A stretch of DNA of 64,000 nucleotides, from NCBI GenBank assembly GCA_900319645.1, contig ONPG01000007.1:1-64000 (forward strand), given 5' to 3'. The notes beneath the pieces are model-generated. The model did not search any database. It was not told the origin of the DNA and saw only the letters and a program-made list of their open reading frames with translations. The translations under genes were made by a program, and so were the position numbers. The DNA comes from an uncultured Bacteroidales bacterium (GTDB lineage: Bacteria > Bacteroidota > Bacteroidia > Bacteroidales > Paludibacteraceae). Below are positions 37,361 to 45,831 of this stretch, piece by piece (the stretch's first letter is position 1; each line of letters starts with the position of its first letter).

Positions 37361-37395
37361 AATCAAGCGGGCACTCAACGAGCGCTCGCTTGATT
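37361..37395 (-). terminator. Terminator of the LRR gene
   Basis: On the minus strand AATCAAGCG pairs with CGCTTGATT and is followed by TTTTGAA, about 20 nt after the stop codon. Confidence 0.75.
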
Positions 37396-37415
37396 CCTTC
37401 GTACTTGGTTCTTGG

Positions 37416-39230
37416 TCACTTCACTTTTTGCCCTGTGATGGTATAGGTCTTGTCGTCCGTGAGGATATAGACATTGCCGTTCTTGATCAGTTTGGAACAT
37501 TTTACTTTGTCACTTAGTACCTTCTCCACGCCTTGCGGAGCATCTACGCCCACGATATTCGTAAACTCTTTCCAACCCTCGGCAGCCTGATACAGGCTTA
37601 CCGACTCCTTCAGCACATTGAGCACACAGGTGGATTTATCAACATTATAAAACACATCGCTATCAATCGCCTGCGGCGTAGTGGCATAGTTCGTCACAGA
37701 GGTCAAACCGCTGCAACCATAGAAAGCCCAATCTCCAATGCTGGTGACGCTATTGCCAATCGTCACAGAGGTCAAACCGGTGCATTCACGGAATACCTCA
37801 CATCCAATCCATGTAACGCTATTTGGGATCGTCACAGAGGTCAAACCGGTGCATTCACGGAATGCCTCACCTTCAATCCATGTAACGCTATTTGGGATCG
37901 TCACAGAGGTCAAACCCCTGCAATCTTGGAAAGCACCGTATCCAATGCTGGTGACGCTGTTGGGAATCGTAGTTTTTTGACAACCGAGAATTAGAGTATT
38001 AGTGAAAGTCTTGATAATGGCATTGCAATTGTTACGACTATCATATACCTTGTTCCATGCTTCTACAGACAATGAGGTCAAACCGCTGCAACCAGCGAAA
38101 GCATAAACTTCAATGCTGGTAACGCTATTGGGAATAGTCACAGAGGTCAAACTGCTGCAGTTTTGGAAAGCATAGTTTCTAATGCTGGTGACGCTATTGG
38201 GAATCGTCACAGAGGTCAAACCGCTGCAATCTTGGAAAGCATAATTTCCAATGCTGGTGACATCATTTGGAATTATTAAATCGGTTACCAACGTCTCATT
38301 GAGATACAGATTATGTGCGTAGCATAGTGGATTGGTAGAATTATTTTCAAAATTGATTGCACACCAAGCAGTAAGATCGGATATATGCACAGAGGTCAAC
38401 CCGCTGCAATTAGCGAAAGCACGATTTCCAATGCTGGTGACGCTATTACCAATCGTCACAGAGGCCAAACCGGTGCAATCAGAGAAAGCCCACCATCCAA
38501 TGCTGGTGACGCTATTGGGAATCGTCACAGAGGTCAAACCGCTGCAACCAGAGAAAGCCTGATCTTCAATGCTGGTGACGCTATTGCCAATCGTCACAGA
38601 GGTCAAACCGCTGCAACCTTCGAAAGCCTCATCTCCAATGCTGGTGACGCTATTCGGAATCGTCACAGAGGTCAAACCGCTGCAATAATAGAAAGTATTA
38701 TGTTCAATGCTGGTGACGCTATTCGGAATCGTCAGAGAGGTCAAACTGCTGCAACCCTCGAAAGCACTGTTTCCAATGCTGGTGACGCTATTTGGGATCG
38801 TCACAGAGGTCAAACCGCTGCAACCTTGGAAAGCACAATATTCAATGCTGGTGACGCTATTGGGAATCGTCACAGAGGTCAAACCTCTGCAATATTGGAA
38901 AGCACAGTTTCCAATGCTGGTGACACTATTGGGAATTTCTACAGAGGTCAAATTGCTGCAATGGGAGAAAGCATCATCTCCAATGCGGGTGACGGTGTAC
39001 GTTTGGGCATTATAGGTCACTGAGGAGGGAATAATAGCTGTTTCTATGTTCCAACTCCTATTATAGTCCCCTCCGTCAGAACGACTTTGATATGTAACTT
39101 CTGCTGTTTTGGTTGATGTATTTAAGTTGTAATACAAATCACCGATTTGAACACGTTTGATAATCTCAGCAGATACATTTCCTATGCTTACTACTATGGC
39201 AAACAATAGAGTAAAAATTTTTGTTTTCAT
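37416..39230 (-). CDS. BspA-like leucine-rich repeat surface protein (604 aa)
   Basis: A signal peptide covers residues 1-21 (VVSIGNVSA). About 15 TpLRR/LRR_5 repeats of 23 residues follow (LTSVTIPNSVTSIGNxAFxxC), interrupted twice by longer non-repeat blocks. At DNA level the repeats have a 69-bp period and are nearly identical, so unequal recombination is likely. The protein ends in the short tail shared with the giant proteins and M6 proteases (KLIKNGNVYILTDDKTYTI and GQKVK). BspA-type proteins bind host matrix or other bacteria; that function is inferred. It lies 8 nt after a small gene and is probably co-transcribed with it. Confidence 0.92.
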   Translation of the reverse strand: MKTKIFTLLFAIVVSIGNVSAEIIKRVQIGDLYYNLNTSTKTAEVTYQSRSDGGDYNRSWNIETAIIPSSVTYNAQTYTVTRIGDDAFSHCSNLTSVEIPNSVTSIGNCAFQYCRGLTSVTIPNSVTSIEYCAFQGCSGLTSVTIPNSVTSIGNSAFEGCSSLTSLTIPNSVTSIEHNTFYYCSGLTSVTIPNSVTSIGDEAFEGCSGLTSVTIGNSVTSIEDQAFSGCSGLTSVTIPNSVTSIGWWAFSDCTGLASVTIGNSVTSIGNRAFANCSGLTSVHISDLTAWCAINFENNSTNPLCYAHNLYLNETLVTDLIIPNDVTSIGNYAFQDCSGLTSVTIPNSVTSIRNYAFQNCSSLTSVTIPNSVTSIEVYAFAGCSGLTSLSVEAWNKVYDSRNNCNAIIKTFTNTLILGCQKTTIPNSVTSIGYGAFQDCRGLTSVTIPNSVTWIEGEAFRECTGLTSVTIPNSVTWIGCEVFRECTGLTSVTIGNSVTSIGDWAFYGCSGLTSVTNYATTPQAIDSDVFYNVDKSTCVLNVLKESVSLYQAAEGWKEFTNIVGVDAPQGVEKVLSDKVKCSKLIKNGNVYILTDDKTYTITGQKVK

Positions 39231-39238
39231 TATTGAAA

Positions 39239-39478
39239 TTATTTAATTGTTATTCGATTACTAGGAATTGTTAATACTTTATGCGTTTCTGGATCTTCAA
39301 CTAAACCCACAGGCACTATTTCTGGTTGACCATTTTCTCCGATTCGGGTCTCTTTTGACCATCCTAGAAGAATACCTTCATGTTCTGCTTTTTGTTCTTT
39401 CCACTCGTCTTCTGTGTTATCAGACCAACCTGCATCATAGTGAGGTTCCAAAGTGTAAATTACTTTTCTTTCTTCCAT
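39239..39478 (-). CDS. Small protein of unknown function (79 aa)
   Basis: The family is not recognised. It is acidic, soluble and has no signal peptide: MEERKVIYTLEPHYDAGW start, then WKEQKAEHEGILLGWS and a C-terminal VPVGLVEDPETHKV. It ends 8 nt before the LRR gene and is the first gene after a promoter 385 nt upstream, so it is the leading gene of a two-gene unit. The compact composition and tight spacing support a real gene; the role is unknown. Confidence 0.6.
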   Translation of the reverse strand: MEERKVIYTLEPHYDAGWSDNTEDEWKEQKAEHEGILLGWSKETRIGENGQPEIVPVGLVEDPETHKVLTIPSNRITIK

Positions 39479-39862
39479 AATCTTCTACCCTTAATTCGTG
39501 TCGGGCGCAACTTTTAAATGGTTGATATTGAGGTTAATTGCGTACGAATACAAAGAAAGCGCGAACATTATTCACGCTCATTCTCTATCACGAGGTTCTA
39601 GCAAAACCCTTCTGCAAGAATAAACAATAACGTCCACGCCCGATATATACAACCCTCCCGCCCTGTGAAGGGCGCGAACGGATAATACATATCCACGAGA
39701 ACGTTCATTGCATCTTGTTTTGGGCAGTAAAATTTGCTAGATTTCGTGATACCAAAACAAGCGTCAATAAACGCCTTTTATGTAAATGTGATGCTCTGTT
39801 GAGGAGGATGAGCGGCAGGCATCAACACCCGCCCACAGTCCCCAGCGAGAACATTACGGGTG
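39479..39862. other. Long untranslated leader of the small gene/LRR unit
   Basis: No gene is supported in 384 bp. A 10-bp inverted repeat, CTTGTTTTGG (39714-39723) and CCAAAACAAG (39752-39761), could form a stem with a 28-nt loop. The promoter at 39863-39894 reads leftward through all of it, so it is probably a long 5' leader. Confidence 0.5.
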
Positions 39863-39912
39863 CAAAGATACACAAAAAAAATGACACTTGCAAATAAAAG
39901 TGCCATTTTTTT
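39863..39912 (-). promoter_or_regulatory. Promoter merged with the TA-operon terminator
   Basis: On the minus strand: TTTG (39891-39894), a 20-nt spacer and TATCTTTG (39863-39870). The -33 box lies in the loop of a hairpin formed by the ATGGCACT/AGTGTCAT type arms at about 39880-39912. With its T-run, the hairpin would also end transcription of the upstream toxin-antitoxin genes. Confidence 0.65.
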
Positions 39913-40005
39913 TTGTATTTTGCAATTTTTTCTTCTTTTATGTTACCGCTTTTTTACGCTGTCGGTGCCAGCGCTCCGGGTTTAACGTCCGGGAGTGACG
40001 AGAGG

Positions 40006-40326
40006 TTATTTCATTCTTTGAAGAATATCCTTTAGGAATACCTCCGATATGTTTTCATAATCCGCTTTGTCGTAAATGTAAAGCAACTGCAATTCATCTT
40101 CTACAATTTTGGCACGGATGATTACTCGAGCGCCACCGCTTCTGCCACGTCTTTTGGACGTGATAGCCATCCGAATCTTGCGTGCGCCATCAGTGAGTTC
40201 CACACCTTGGTTAGGATTATTCAGTAACGACAACAATAAACGCTCAAAATCTGCCTCTAACGAACGATGGCGTTTTTTCAAGCGTTTGTAGGCTGCTTTA
40301 AAATCATCAGACACTCTTACTCTCAT
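40006..40326 (-). CDS. RelE/ParE-superfamily toxin (106 aa)
   Basis: Small, basic and compact: MRVRVSDDFKAAYKRLKKRH start, PNQGVELTDGARKIRMAI, then SGGARVIIRAKIVEDELQLL and IYDKADYENIS. This order matches RelE/HigB-type ribosome-dependent mRNases. The tyrosine-containing LLYIYDKADY segment is typical. It overlaps the upstream antitoxin by 4 nt. The assignment to RelE rather than ParE is uncertain. Confidence 0.85.
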   Translation of the reverse strand: MRVRVSDDFKAAYKRLKKRHRSLEADFERLLLSLLNNPNQGVELTDGARKIRMAITSKRRGRSGGARVIIRAKIVEDELQLLYIYDKADYENISEVFLKDILQRMK

Positions 40327-40508
40327 AGTGCGCGAAGAGTTTCTATCGCTTCATCTACACTCATGCTGGGAGCAGATTCCACTTGCTTCATACTCCGTTT
40401 GATTGTCAGAGCTAAGCGGTATGCTTTGTCTAACTCCTGCAATCGAGCCCATCTGCGATTACTAAGACGCACAGTTGTCGTAGTTGCTGTTTGTTCCAAT
40501 ACACACAT
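40323..40508 (-). CDS. Cognate antitoxin (61 aa)
   Basis: A short helical protein (RLSNRRWARLQELDKAYRLA and a C-terminal APSMSVDEAIETLRAL) that precedes the RelE-like gene with a 4-nt overlap (ATGA). An N-terminal strand with VRLSNRRW may be DNA-binding, as in ribbon-helix-helix antitoxins. The antitoxin role rests mainly on position and size. Confidence 0.75.
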   Translation of the reverse strand: MCVLEQTATTTTVRLSNRRWARLQELDKAYRLALTIKRSMKQVESAPSMSVDEAIETLRAL

Positions 40509-40537
40509 AACTTACCTGTATTAATGATTTTGCGCTG

Positions 40538-40585
40538 CAAAGTTACACAAAAAAAATGACACTCGCAAATAAAAGTGTCATTTTT
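40538..40585 (-). promoter_or_regulatory. Promoter of the toxin-antitoxin pair, merged with a terminator
   Basis: On the minus strand: TTTG (40566-40569), a 20-nt spacer and TAACTTTG (40538-40545), 30 nt before the antitoxin start. The -33 box lies in the loop of a perfect 12-bp hairpin (AAAAATGACACT at 40552-40563, AGTGTCATTTTT at 40574-40585). That hairpin also looks like the terminator of the upstream CE8 gene. Confidence 0.75.
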
Positions 40586-40782
40586 ATAAAATTTTGCCAC
40601 AATCGGAGGGGGAAGATTGGGGAAGGAGGCTTACGGTCCTTAAGATCCTCAAGGTCTTTAAGGACTTTAAAGTCCAGAAATGTCACCGCTTTTTTTACGC
40701 TGTCGGAGGTCAGCGGTGGTATATTAGGCCGGAGTGCCTATTTCGTTATGGGCTGTTTTGTTGGGGAGTCCTTATGGTTCTG

Positions 40783-41991
40783 TCATCGCCAGTGTTTGGG
40801 GTGGATTTTGGTGCCATCCGGCAGAACGGGTTTGCTGAGCACCTTCACCCATTCAGGACGTCCGGCAGAGTGGTCTTGCGAGCGGAACTCATAGCTGTTC
40901 GGACACGGGTTCGCCGGGTTGAAACCCTCTTTGTTTTTGACCAAACCTGTGCTCCATCCTTCGGGTTGGAGAATGCCTTCCTCCCAGGTGGTATAAGCCC
41001 AAACGGTCTCTCCCCACCAACGCCACGGACGGGCGAGATAGACCATTAACGACTGATTGCTGACGGTTGCTTGTTCTTTGCAGGCCGGATTAGCCAACTC
41101 GTCTTCGTTCGCCAGACGGATGTGGCATTTATAGAAGAGCAATCCCCTGTTTCCCTCTTTTGTAGTGAGGTCGGGGCTGGGATTGGCTCTGCCCGCCGCA
41201 ATATAGCATTTATCTCCTTTCTCGTTGTTGATATTCGCCACTATCGTAGCGCGATCAACTGCCATCCTCATAGCTCCGAAGATGAAATCCACTCCGCCTT
41301 GCAAAATTCCTCCCTGCCAATAGATAGACGCTCCTTCGTCGCCATAGAGCACGTCCTGTCGGCCCGTAGCACGACAGTTCTTGAGCCGTGCGTTTGTAGC
41401 CGTCTCGGTAAAAGAGATAGCCGCTGCCCGCTCGCGGAAACGTTTGAGTTGCACCTCTGTCGAACCAAGCTCTTTCGGACGCACGGGCATCATTTTCTTG
41501 GGGCGCTCTTTCTCGGTCCACGGCATATCCGATTGACTGATATCCACCAGACTGTCAGCTGCTTCGAGGTCGCAGACGTAGAGGTTGAAAGAGTTCTCAA
41601 AGATGATATTCTCTGCATAGAAATCCGGCGCCGTAACCAATACCGACGCGTTCCATCTTCGCTCACGGCTGCCGCCGTAATTGACACGGTTTCCCATACT
41701 CCTGTACTGGTAACCGTGTCCGTAATACCAAGTGATCCGCACAGCGTTCTCGTCGCACTCTACACCGTTGTTCTTCAACGCAATAGAAGGCTTTCTGCTG
41801 GCATTTTTGAGACGCAGCCCCGGCACGTCAATGGTCAGTTCCTCGCGGTACGTACCCGGTTCGATGAGGATAGTGGTGTGTTCGCCACGTTGTGCATAGA
41901 CGGCACGCGCGGTCTCCAATGCCGCATTCAGACTCTCACCTGCTTGTACATGAAGTACTAGGGAAAATATAGTAGCGATGAGCATATTCAT
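40783..41991 (-). CDS. CE8 pectin methylesterase (402 aa)
   Basis: A signal peptide of about 17 residues precedes the parallel beta-helix of pectinesterases. The catalytic and binding motifs are GRQDVLYG (QD pair), GGVDFIFG (catalytic Asp) and YLARPW. It de-esterifies methyl-galacturonate in pectin and so prepares substrate for the GH28 enzyme. The export signal suggests periplasmic action. The window has no SusC/SusD pair, so this is not a classical utilisation locus. Confidence 0.92.
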   Translation of the reverse strand: MNMLIATIFSLVLHVQAGESLNAALETARAVYAQRGEHTTILIEPGTYREELTIDVPGLRLKNASRKPSIALKNNGVECDENAVRITWYYGHGYQYRSMGNRVNYGGSRERRWNASVLVTAPDFYAENIIFENSFNLYVCDLEAADSLVDISQSDMPWTEKERPKKMMPVRPKELGSTEVQLKRFRERAAAISFTETATNARLKNCRATGRQDVLYGDEGASIYWQGGILQGGVDFIFGAMRMAVDRATIVANINNEKGDKCYIAAGRANPSPDLTTKEGNRGLLFYKCHIRLANEDELANPACKEQATVSNQSLMVYLARPWRWWGETVWAYTTWEEGILQPEGWSTGLVKNKEGFNPANPCPNSYEFRSQDHSAGRPEWVKVLSKPVLPDGTKIHPKHWR

Positions 41992-42004
41992 TATTAACTA
42001 TTCA

Positions 42005-43747
42005 TTATTCGTTAATTATCATTTCGCATTTTTTGCAATCGAAATGAAGTGCCAGCACTTTGCCGGTACGGAGACGCAGATACCGTGGCTCCTTGTCTTT
42101 GGGATAAGGATTCACCTTGCGGCAGTGTCCTGCTTCATGGAGAATGCAATATTTGCACTCCATGAGAGGTCGCTTTGCTGACAGACCGCTTTGCTGAGAG
42201 ACCGTTTTACTGACAGACCGTCCTTCGGACTGACAGACCGCTTCGCTGAGAGACACAAGCGGCTTTGAGTCCGCAGGACGATCTTTTGTCTTTTGACTTT
42301 CTACTGTTGCTCGTCTCCATTCGTTCAGTACACTAATAGGTATAAAATAGTTATTGGTCTCTATGCGGATAGTGCGCGCCACGTATGGTGTGTCGCCTAA
42401 TTTGCTCAGTTGGGTGCGAATCGTCTGCCGGGCTTTCTCGGCATCGCGAGCCGGCTCTTTGGCAAAACCTTCTCCCACGTTTCCCACAACGGGAGCGAGC
42501 TTCGGATCAACAGGTGTATAACTTAGTTCAAAACCCTCCTCCGTCTCGCGGAACAGGATATCTACGGGAATACGCCGCTCGGAGTGCAGATTCTTCACAA
42601 ACTCTGTGTCAAGATTTCGGTATAACGGCATATTATTATATCGGGAAAACGTCAAGACTTTGTTGATCTTGATTCGGCTTCCCTCCACTCCGTTGACGGA
42701 GAAACCCTCGCTGCCGAGTGTCAGTCCGTCGCCGTTGTGCAGCACGACGCCTTGTTTCAGTCGCACACGTAGTGTATTGCCTTGTGCCTCAACCACTTCG
42801 CCTACATGTTCTCCGGTCGATTTCGGAGTCTCCCAGTTAGCCATGTGCGGCGTGCGGCCGTGGAGGAAATAATCGATTCCTCCGCGGTGGAAAGTCTTCT
42901 CCGGATCCGGAACAAACGAGCGGGTAATAACGGATTCCCGGTGACAGAAACCGGAAAGTTTCTCCCGATAGTAAGCGGTTATATTCGTCACATAATCAGC
43001 ATCTTTTAATCGACCTTCGATCTTAAAGGTTGTCACGCCGGCGTCTATCAGTTCTTTTAGATATTGGCTACGGTCCAGATCTTGCAGCGACAGCAGGTAG
43101 CGCTGGTGGATAGGCTCGCCGTGGTCGTCCAAAACTTCATTCATGGACTCGTCCAAGAGGTCGTACGCCATCCGGCAATACTGCGCACAAGCACCTCTGT
43201 TCGCACTTCGCCCCGACAACACCTCGCTGATATAGCAACGTCCCGAATAGCTCACACACAAAGCGCCGTGAACAAAAGCCTCCAACTCGATATCCGGAAC
43301 CGCCTTGTGAATAGCCCGTATCTCGTCTATTCCCAATTCGCGCGCCAACACCACGCGCTTGAATCCCAAGTCCCTCAGATAAGCCACCTGTTCGGGTGTG
43401 CGGTTGTCGCATTGGGTCGAAGCGTGCAGACGGATAGGCGGCAAATCAAAGTCCAACAAGTGCAGATCCTGGATGATCAATGCATCTACTCCTATCTTGT
43501 ATAACGCGTGCGCGAGCGCAACTGCTTCGGGATACTCGTCCTCGTGCAGCAAGGTGTTGAGCGTCACAAGCACCTGCACACCATACGTGTGGGCATAACG
43601 AACCACCTCTGCCAAATCCTCCAGGCTGTTGCCCGCTGCCTGACGCGCACCAAAAGCCGGCGGACCGATATAAATAGCATCAGCTCCGGCCTGTATTGCC
43701 GCTTTGGCTACCTCTTTGTTTTTCGCCGGAGATAATAATGAAAGCAT
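42005..43747 (-). CDS. U32 family peptidase / tRNA-rRNA hydroxylase family protein (580 aa)
   Basis: The N-terminal TIM-barrel LSLLSPAKNKEVAKAAIQAG and GADAIYIGPPAFGAR matches family U32. The conserved Cys cluster is CVSYSGRCYISEVL...CAQYCRM (about residues 165-195). Members such as TrhP and RlhA act in RNA hydroxylation; peptidase activity is shown for others. The C-terminus has CKYCILHEAGHC and CKKCE, possibly metal-binding. Residues about 482-528 are encoded by two kinds of repeat DNA (VESQKTKD and SVSKTVSQQSGLSAKR) and look inserted. Confidence 0.88.
   Translation of the reverse strand: MLSLLSPAKNKEVAKAAIQAGADAIYIGPPAFGARQAAGNSLEDLAEVVRYAHTYGVQVLVTLNTLLHEDEYPEAVALAHALYKIGVDALIIQDLHLLDFDLPPIRLHASTQCDNRTPEQVAYLRDLGFKRVVLARELGIDEIRAIHKAVPDIELEAFVHGALCVSYSGRCYISEVLSGRSANRGACAQYCRMAYDLLDESMNEVLDDHGEPIHQRYLLSLQDLDRSQYLKELIDAGVTTFKIEGRLKDADYVTNITAYYREKLSGFCHRESVITRSFVPDPEKTFHRGGIDYFLHGRTPHMANWETPKSTGEHVGEVVEAQGNTLRVRLKQGVVLHNGDGLTLGSEGFSVNGVEGSRIKINKVLTFSRYNNMPLYRNLDTEFVKNLHSERRIPVDILFRETEEGFELSYTPVDPKLAPVVGNVGEGFAKEPARDAEKARQTIRTQLSKLGDTPYVARTIRIETNNYFIPISVLNEWRRATVESQKTKDRPADSKPLVSLSEAVCQSEGRSVSKTVSQQSGLSAKRPLMECKYCILHEAGHCRKVNPYPKDKEPRYLRLRTGKVLALHFDCKKCEMIINE
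42165..42304. repeat. In-frame repeats inside the U32 gene
   Basis: 42165-42254 holds five degenerate units of GACAGACCGCTTYGCT (16-20 nt). 42283-42304 holds TTTTGAC-type 7-nt units. The first contains AGCGAAGCGGTCT (minus strand), also found at 62650-62710 and 63470-63510. Confidence 0.8.
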
Positions 43748-43785
43748 AACTCTTTAACGTTTCAATAAGATTGAAACCATTTTAA

Positions 43786-44343
43786 CTATTTAACGGCGCG
43801 AAGCGCCTCAGACATCCGGTACATAACGATGCCGGCAGTCACGGAGACGTTCATCGAGTGCTTGGTTCCGTACTGTGGAATCTCAATACATCCGTCGCAC
43901 CTATCCACGACTTCCTGCTGCACGCCGAAAACCTCATGTCCGAATACCACAGCGATCTTTGTCCTTAGTCCTTTGTCCCTTTGTACTTTCCGGGCTGCAT
44001 CCTCGAGGGTCACGGAGTCGTGCGCTTGCTCCACGGCATAGACCTGATATCCCTGCTCTTGAAGGGCATTGACCGCCTCGATGGTGTCCTTGTAATAACT
44101 CCACCCGACGCTCTCCTCGGCGCCTAAGGCGGTTTTGTGAATCTCCTGATTAGGTGGGCAGCAGCAGATACCGCATAGCACGACGCGCTCGATACGCATT
44201 GCGTCGGCTGTGCGGAAGACAGCCCCGATGTTATGTTGGCTACGCACATTGTCCAACACGACCGTCAGCGGTAGTTTGTCGGCTTCGCGATATGCCTCTA
44301 CGGACAATCGTCCCATCTCTTGTGTCGTCAGTTTCTTGCTCAT
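43786..44343 (-). CDS. SpoU/TrmH-family RNA 2'-O-methyltransferase (185 aa)
   Basis: A SPOUT-fold methyltransferase. Motif 1 is LDNVRSQHNIGAVFRTADA (residues 30-48), motif 2 is VVFGHEVFGV (132-141) and motif 3 is IPQYGTKHSMNVSVTAGIV with the core KHSMNVSVTAG. The substrate RNA cannot be told from sequence. Residues 119-128 (KVQRDKGLRT) are encoded by a 7-nt repeat and lie just before motif 2. The start overlaps the rimM stop by 4 nt. Confidence 0.9.
   Translation of the reverse strand: MSKKLTTQEMGRLSVEAYREADKLPLTVVLDNVRSQHNIGAVFRTADAMRIERVVLCGICCCPPNQEIHKTALGAEESVGWSYYKDTIEAVNALQEQGYQVYAVEQAHDSVTLEDAARKVQRDKGLRTKIAVVFGHEVFGVQQEVVDRCDGCIEIPQYGTKHSMNVSVTAGIVMYRMSEALRAVK
43957..43990. repeat. 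7-nt repeat (CTTTGTC units) inside the SpoU gene
   Basis: CTTTGTCCTTAGTCCTTTGT followed by CCCTTTGTACTTTC. The same unit type occurs in rsgA at 61588-61667. Confidence 0.85.
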
Positions 44344-44729
44344 AGTGCAAAAGGAAGTCGCACACGCAGTATCTGCGCGTCTTCGTCTATTTTCGTGATA
44401 AAATCTTCATGAAGCGGCAACATCCGCCCGTTTGTTAGCGTGGCAAGGGTATTGATAGTGGACTCGTCCACGGTCTCGATGATACCTATCTCTTGACCCT
44501 CATCCACAACCGTGTATCCCACCAGGTCCTGCCATGTGAGCAGACCCTCCTCTTCGTCATTCACATCGCTGCGCAAAACAAAACCCTCTTCGCCAATAAG
44601 GTCGGAGATATTCTCCGAACGAAACGGAACCAACAGTCCGTCGCGCAAAACGAACACAAATGGCGGCAGATCCTTGTAATGTGTACGGCGGATAATACCG
44701 ATAGATATAACGTCTTGTAGTGTAATCAT
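44340..44729 (-). CDS. rimM: RimM-like ribosome maturation factor, short form (129 aa)
   Basis: The C-terminal half matches the RimM PRC-barrel: LVGYTVVDEGQEIGIIETVD, then LPLHEDFITKID and ILRVRLP. The N-terminal half (MITLQDVISIGIIRRTHYK, FVLRDGLLVPFRSENI) resembles the RimM barrel but lacks the usual HGLKGEV stretch, and the total is about 40 residues below the family norm. The frame is open 66 codons further upstream, but the gene there is on the same strand in another frame. The chosen start gives a 4-nt overlap with the preceding gene. Confidence 0.7.
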   Translation of the reverse strand: MITLQDVISIGIIRRTHYKDLPPFVFVLRDGLLVPFRSENISDLIGEEGFVLRSDVNDEEEGLLTWQDLVGYTVVDEGQEIGIIETVDESTINTLATLTNGRMLPLHEDFITKIDEDAQILRVRLPFAL

Positions 44730-45226
44730 CTCTTTTGGGAAATAACCAGTTTGCCCGTTTCTTTGCCGTTGACGCTTAGAGGACGCAGTGTCTCGTGGGC
44801 TATCCCGCGTTGGGGAGCTGCTGTTCCTGAACTGATGTCGTATTCTTCGCCGCACTCGGGACAAACGCCGTATAAGCCGTCGATGAGACAAGGTCTGCAC
44901 AGACTTTTCTGAGCGCAGTGGGGACAAGCCAGATCAAAAGCGCAGTAGTCTTTCAGCATGTTGACATACACAATTACCCCTCCGTAACCGCAACGGTCGG
45001 TTGCCAGCAACGGCTGAACGAGTTTGTCTTTGTGGAAATACCCCTGAGGCGTAACAATCACGTAGTCGCCTATTATCTCACGCTGGAAATGCACAAAATC
45101 GCCCATACGGGTGTCAATCACCACGTGTACGGGGTAAGCCGGCACGCTGTTTTGGAACGTACTATTCTCGCAGCCCGCCATCAGCATCGCCCCCAGTAAT
45201 AATCCTATAAACTTAAATCCTTTCAA
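44726..45226 (-). CDS. Rieske-like lipoprotein with two CxxC pairs (166 aa)
   Basis: The lipobox LMAGC ends at residue 19. The C-terminal half carries CPHCAQKSLCRPC and CPECGEEYDISSGTA, with the overall layout of a Rieske domain. The second ligand pair (CPxH in true Rieske proteins) is replaced by CPEC, so a [2Fe-2S] Rieske centre is doubtful and a zinc-ribbon or modified centre is possible. Related lipoproteins are known in Bacteroidales without assigned function. The signal peptide MKGFKFIGLLLGAML is almost the same as that of the DUF4292 protein. Confidence 0.75.
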   Translation of the reverse strand: MKGFKFIGLLLGAMLMAGCENSTFQNSVPAYPVHVVIDTRMGDFVHFQREIIGDYVIVTPQGYFHKDKLVQPLLATDRCGYGGVIVYVNMLKDYCAFDLACPHCAQKSLCRPCLIDGLYGVCPECGEEYDISSGTAAPQRGIAHETLRPLSVNGKETGKLVISQKR

Positions 45227-45255
45227 TTTTCAACTTTCAGTTTTCAGTTTTGAAT

Positions 45256-45831
45256 TTAGTCTCCAATAACGCTGCTGATGTGTACCGTATATATCAAGGT
45301 GGAGTAGGGCGGAATATATCCGGAGGTGCCTTCCGTTCCGTAGCCCTCGGCGTTGTATTCGTCTTTGGCTGCATACTTCTGTGCGTCGTAACCCCAGTTG
45401 CAAGGGATATACAACTCAATATCGCCGTTGTTGTGTATCAGGTGGCAACCTTTGGTGAAACCCGGGATACAATTGGCAAGGTTGAGTGACACATCGCTGC
45501 CTGCGTCCACTTGGTAACCGTTAATCAGTTTGACGGTGTAGTCGCAAACAATCGTACTCGTCGGGTTGGGGCGAGCGTCGTTGGGTGTCGGGTCGGCAAT
45601 AATCTTGTATTGCAGACCTTCTTTCTCCTTGACGCCTTCTTTCTTCTTGTTCTGCTCCAGCCAGATCTCGTTTTGCACTTTCCAGTCCACCCATTTGTTC
45701 TGTTTGCAGGATGGAATAAGGAATAAGTAACAAGGAATCAGGACTAATATGATTAGCCGGATCCATTGAGTCTTTACTCTTTGCTCTTTAAGCGGCTCTG
45801 CCGCGGTCTTGATTCTCATTTTGCTATCCAT
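45256..45831 (-). CDS. FKBP-type isomerase-like lipoprotein (191 aa)
   Basis: A lipobox (LIPSC) lies near residue 42, after a long basic N-terminus (MDSKMRIKTAAEPLKEQRV) that is encoded partly by repeat-type DNA (TCTTTACTCTTT, GCGGCTCTGCCGC). The C-terminal FKBP fold is divergent: LQYKIIADPTP, YTVKLINGYQVDAGS, FTKGCHLIHNNGDIELYIP, GYIPPYSTLIYTVHI. Several usual substrate-pocket residues (GTxFDSS, GW.EGL) are not conserved, so PPIase activity is uncertain. The 5' end overlaps the EnvC-like gene by 16 nt; Met5 is an alternative start. Confidence 0.75.
   Translation of the reverse strand: MDSKMRIKTAAEPLKEQRVKTQWIRLIILVLIPCYLFLIPSCKQNKWVDWKVQNEIWLEQNKKKEGVKEKEGLQYKIIADPTPNDARPNPTSTIVCDYTVKLINGYQVDAGSDVSLNLANCIPGFTKGCHLIHNNGDIELYIPCNWGYDAQKYAAKDEYNAEGYGTEGTSGYIPPYSTLIYTVHISSVIGD

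Larger units (their letters stand above)
39863..40715. repeat. Imperfect direct repeats flanking the toxin-antitoxin pair
   Basis: Two blocks occur on both sides. Block 1 (promoter plus hairpin, TGCAAAG.TACACAAAAA) is at 39861-39914 and 40536-40587. Block 2 (ACCGCTTTTTTACGCTGTCGG type) is at 39941-39973 and 40681-40715. Spacing within a copy differs (26 and 93 nt). The toxin-antitoxin genes lie between the copies. Confidence 0.75.

Noticed and set aside
36660-37415. Lysine riboswitch or tRNA gene near dapB
   Set aside because: No T-loop, CCA end or riboswitch core was seen in the gap; only a promoter, hairpins and repeats.
37700-39000. Regularly spaced repeats that resemble a CRISPR array
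   Set aside because: The 69-bp period equals 23 codons of the leucine-rich repeat. Both repeat and variable bases translate to TpLRR units, and no cas genes are near.
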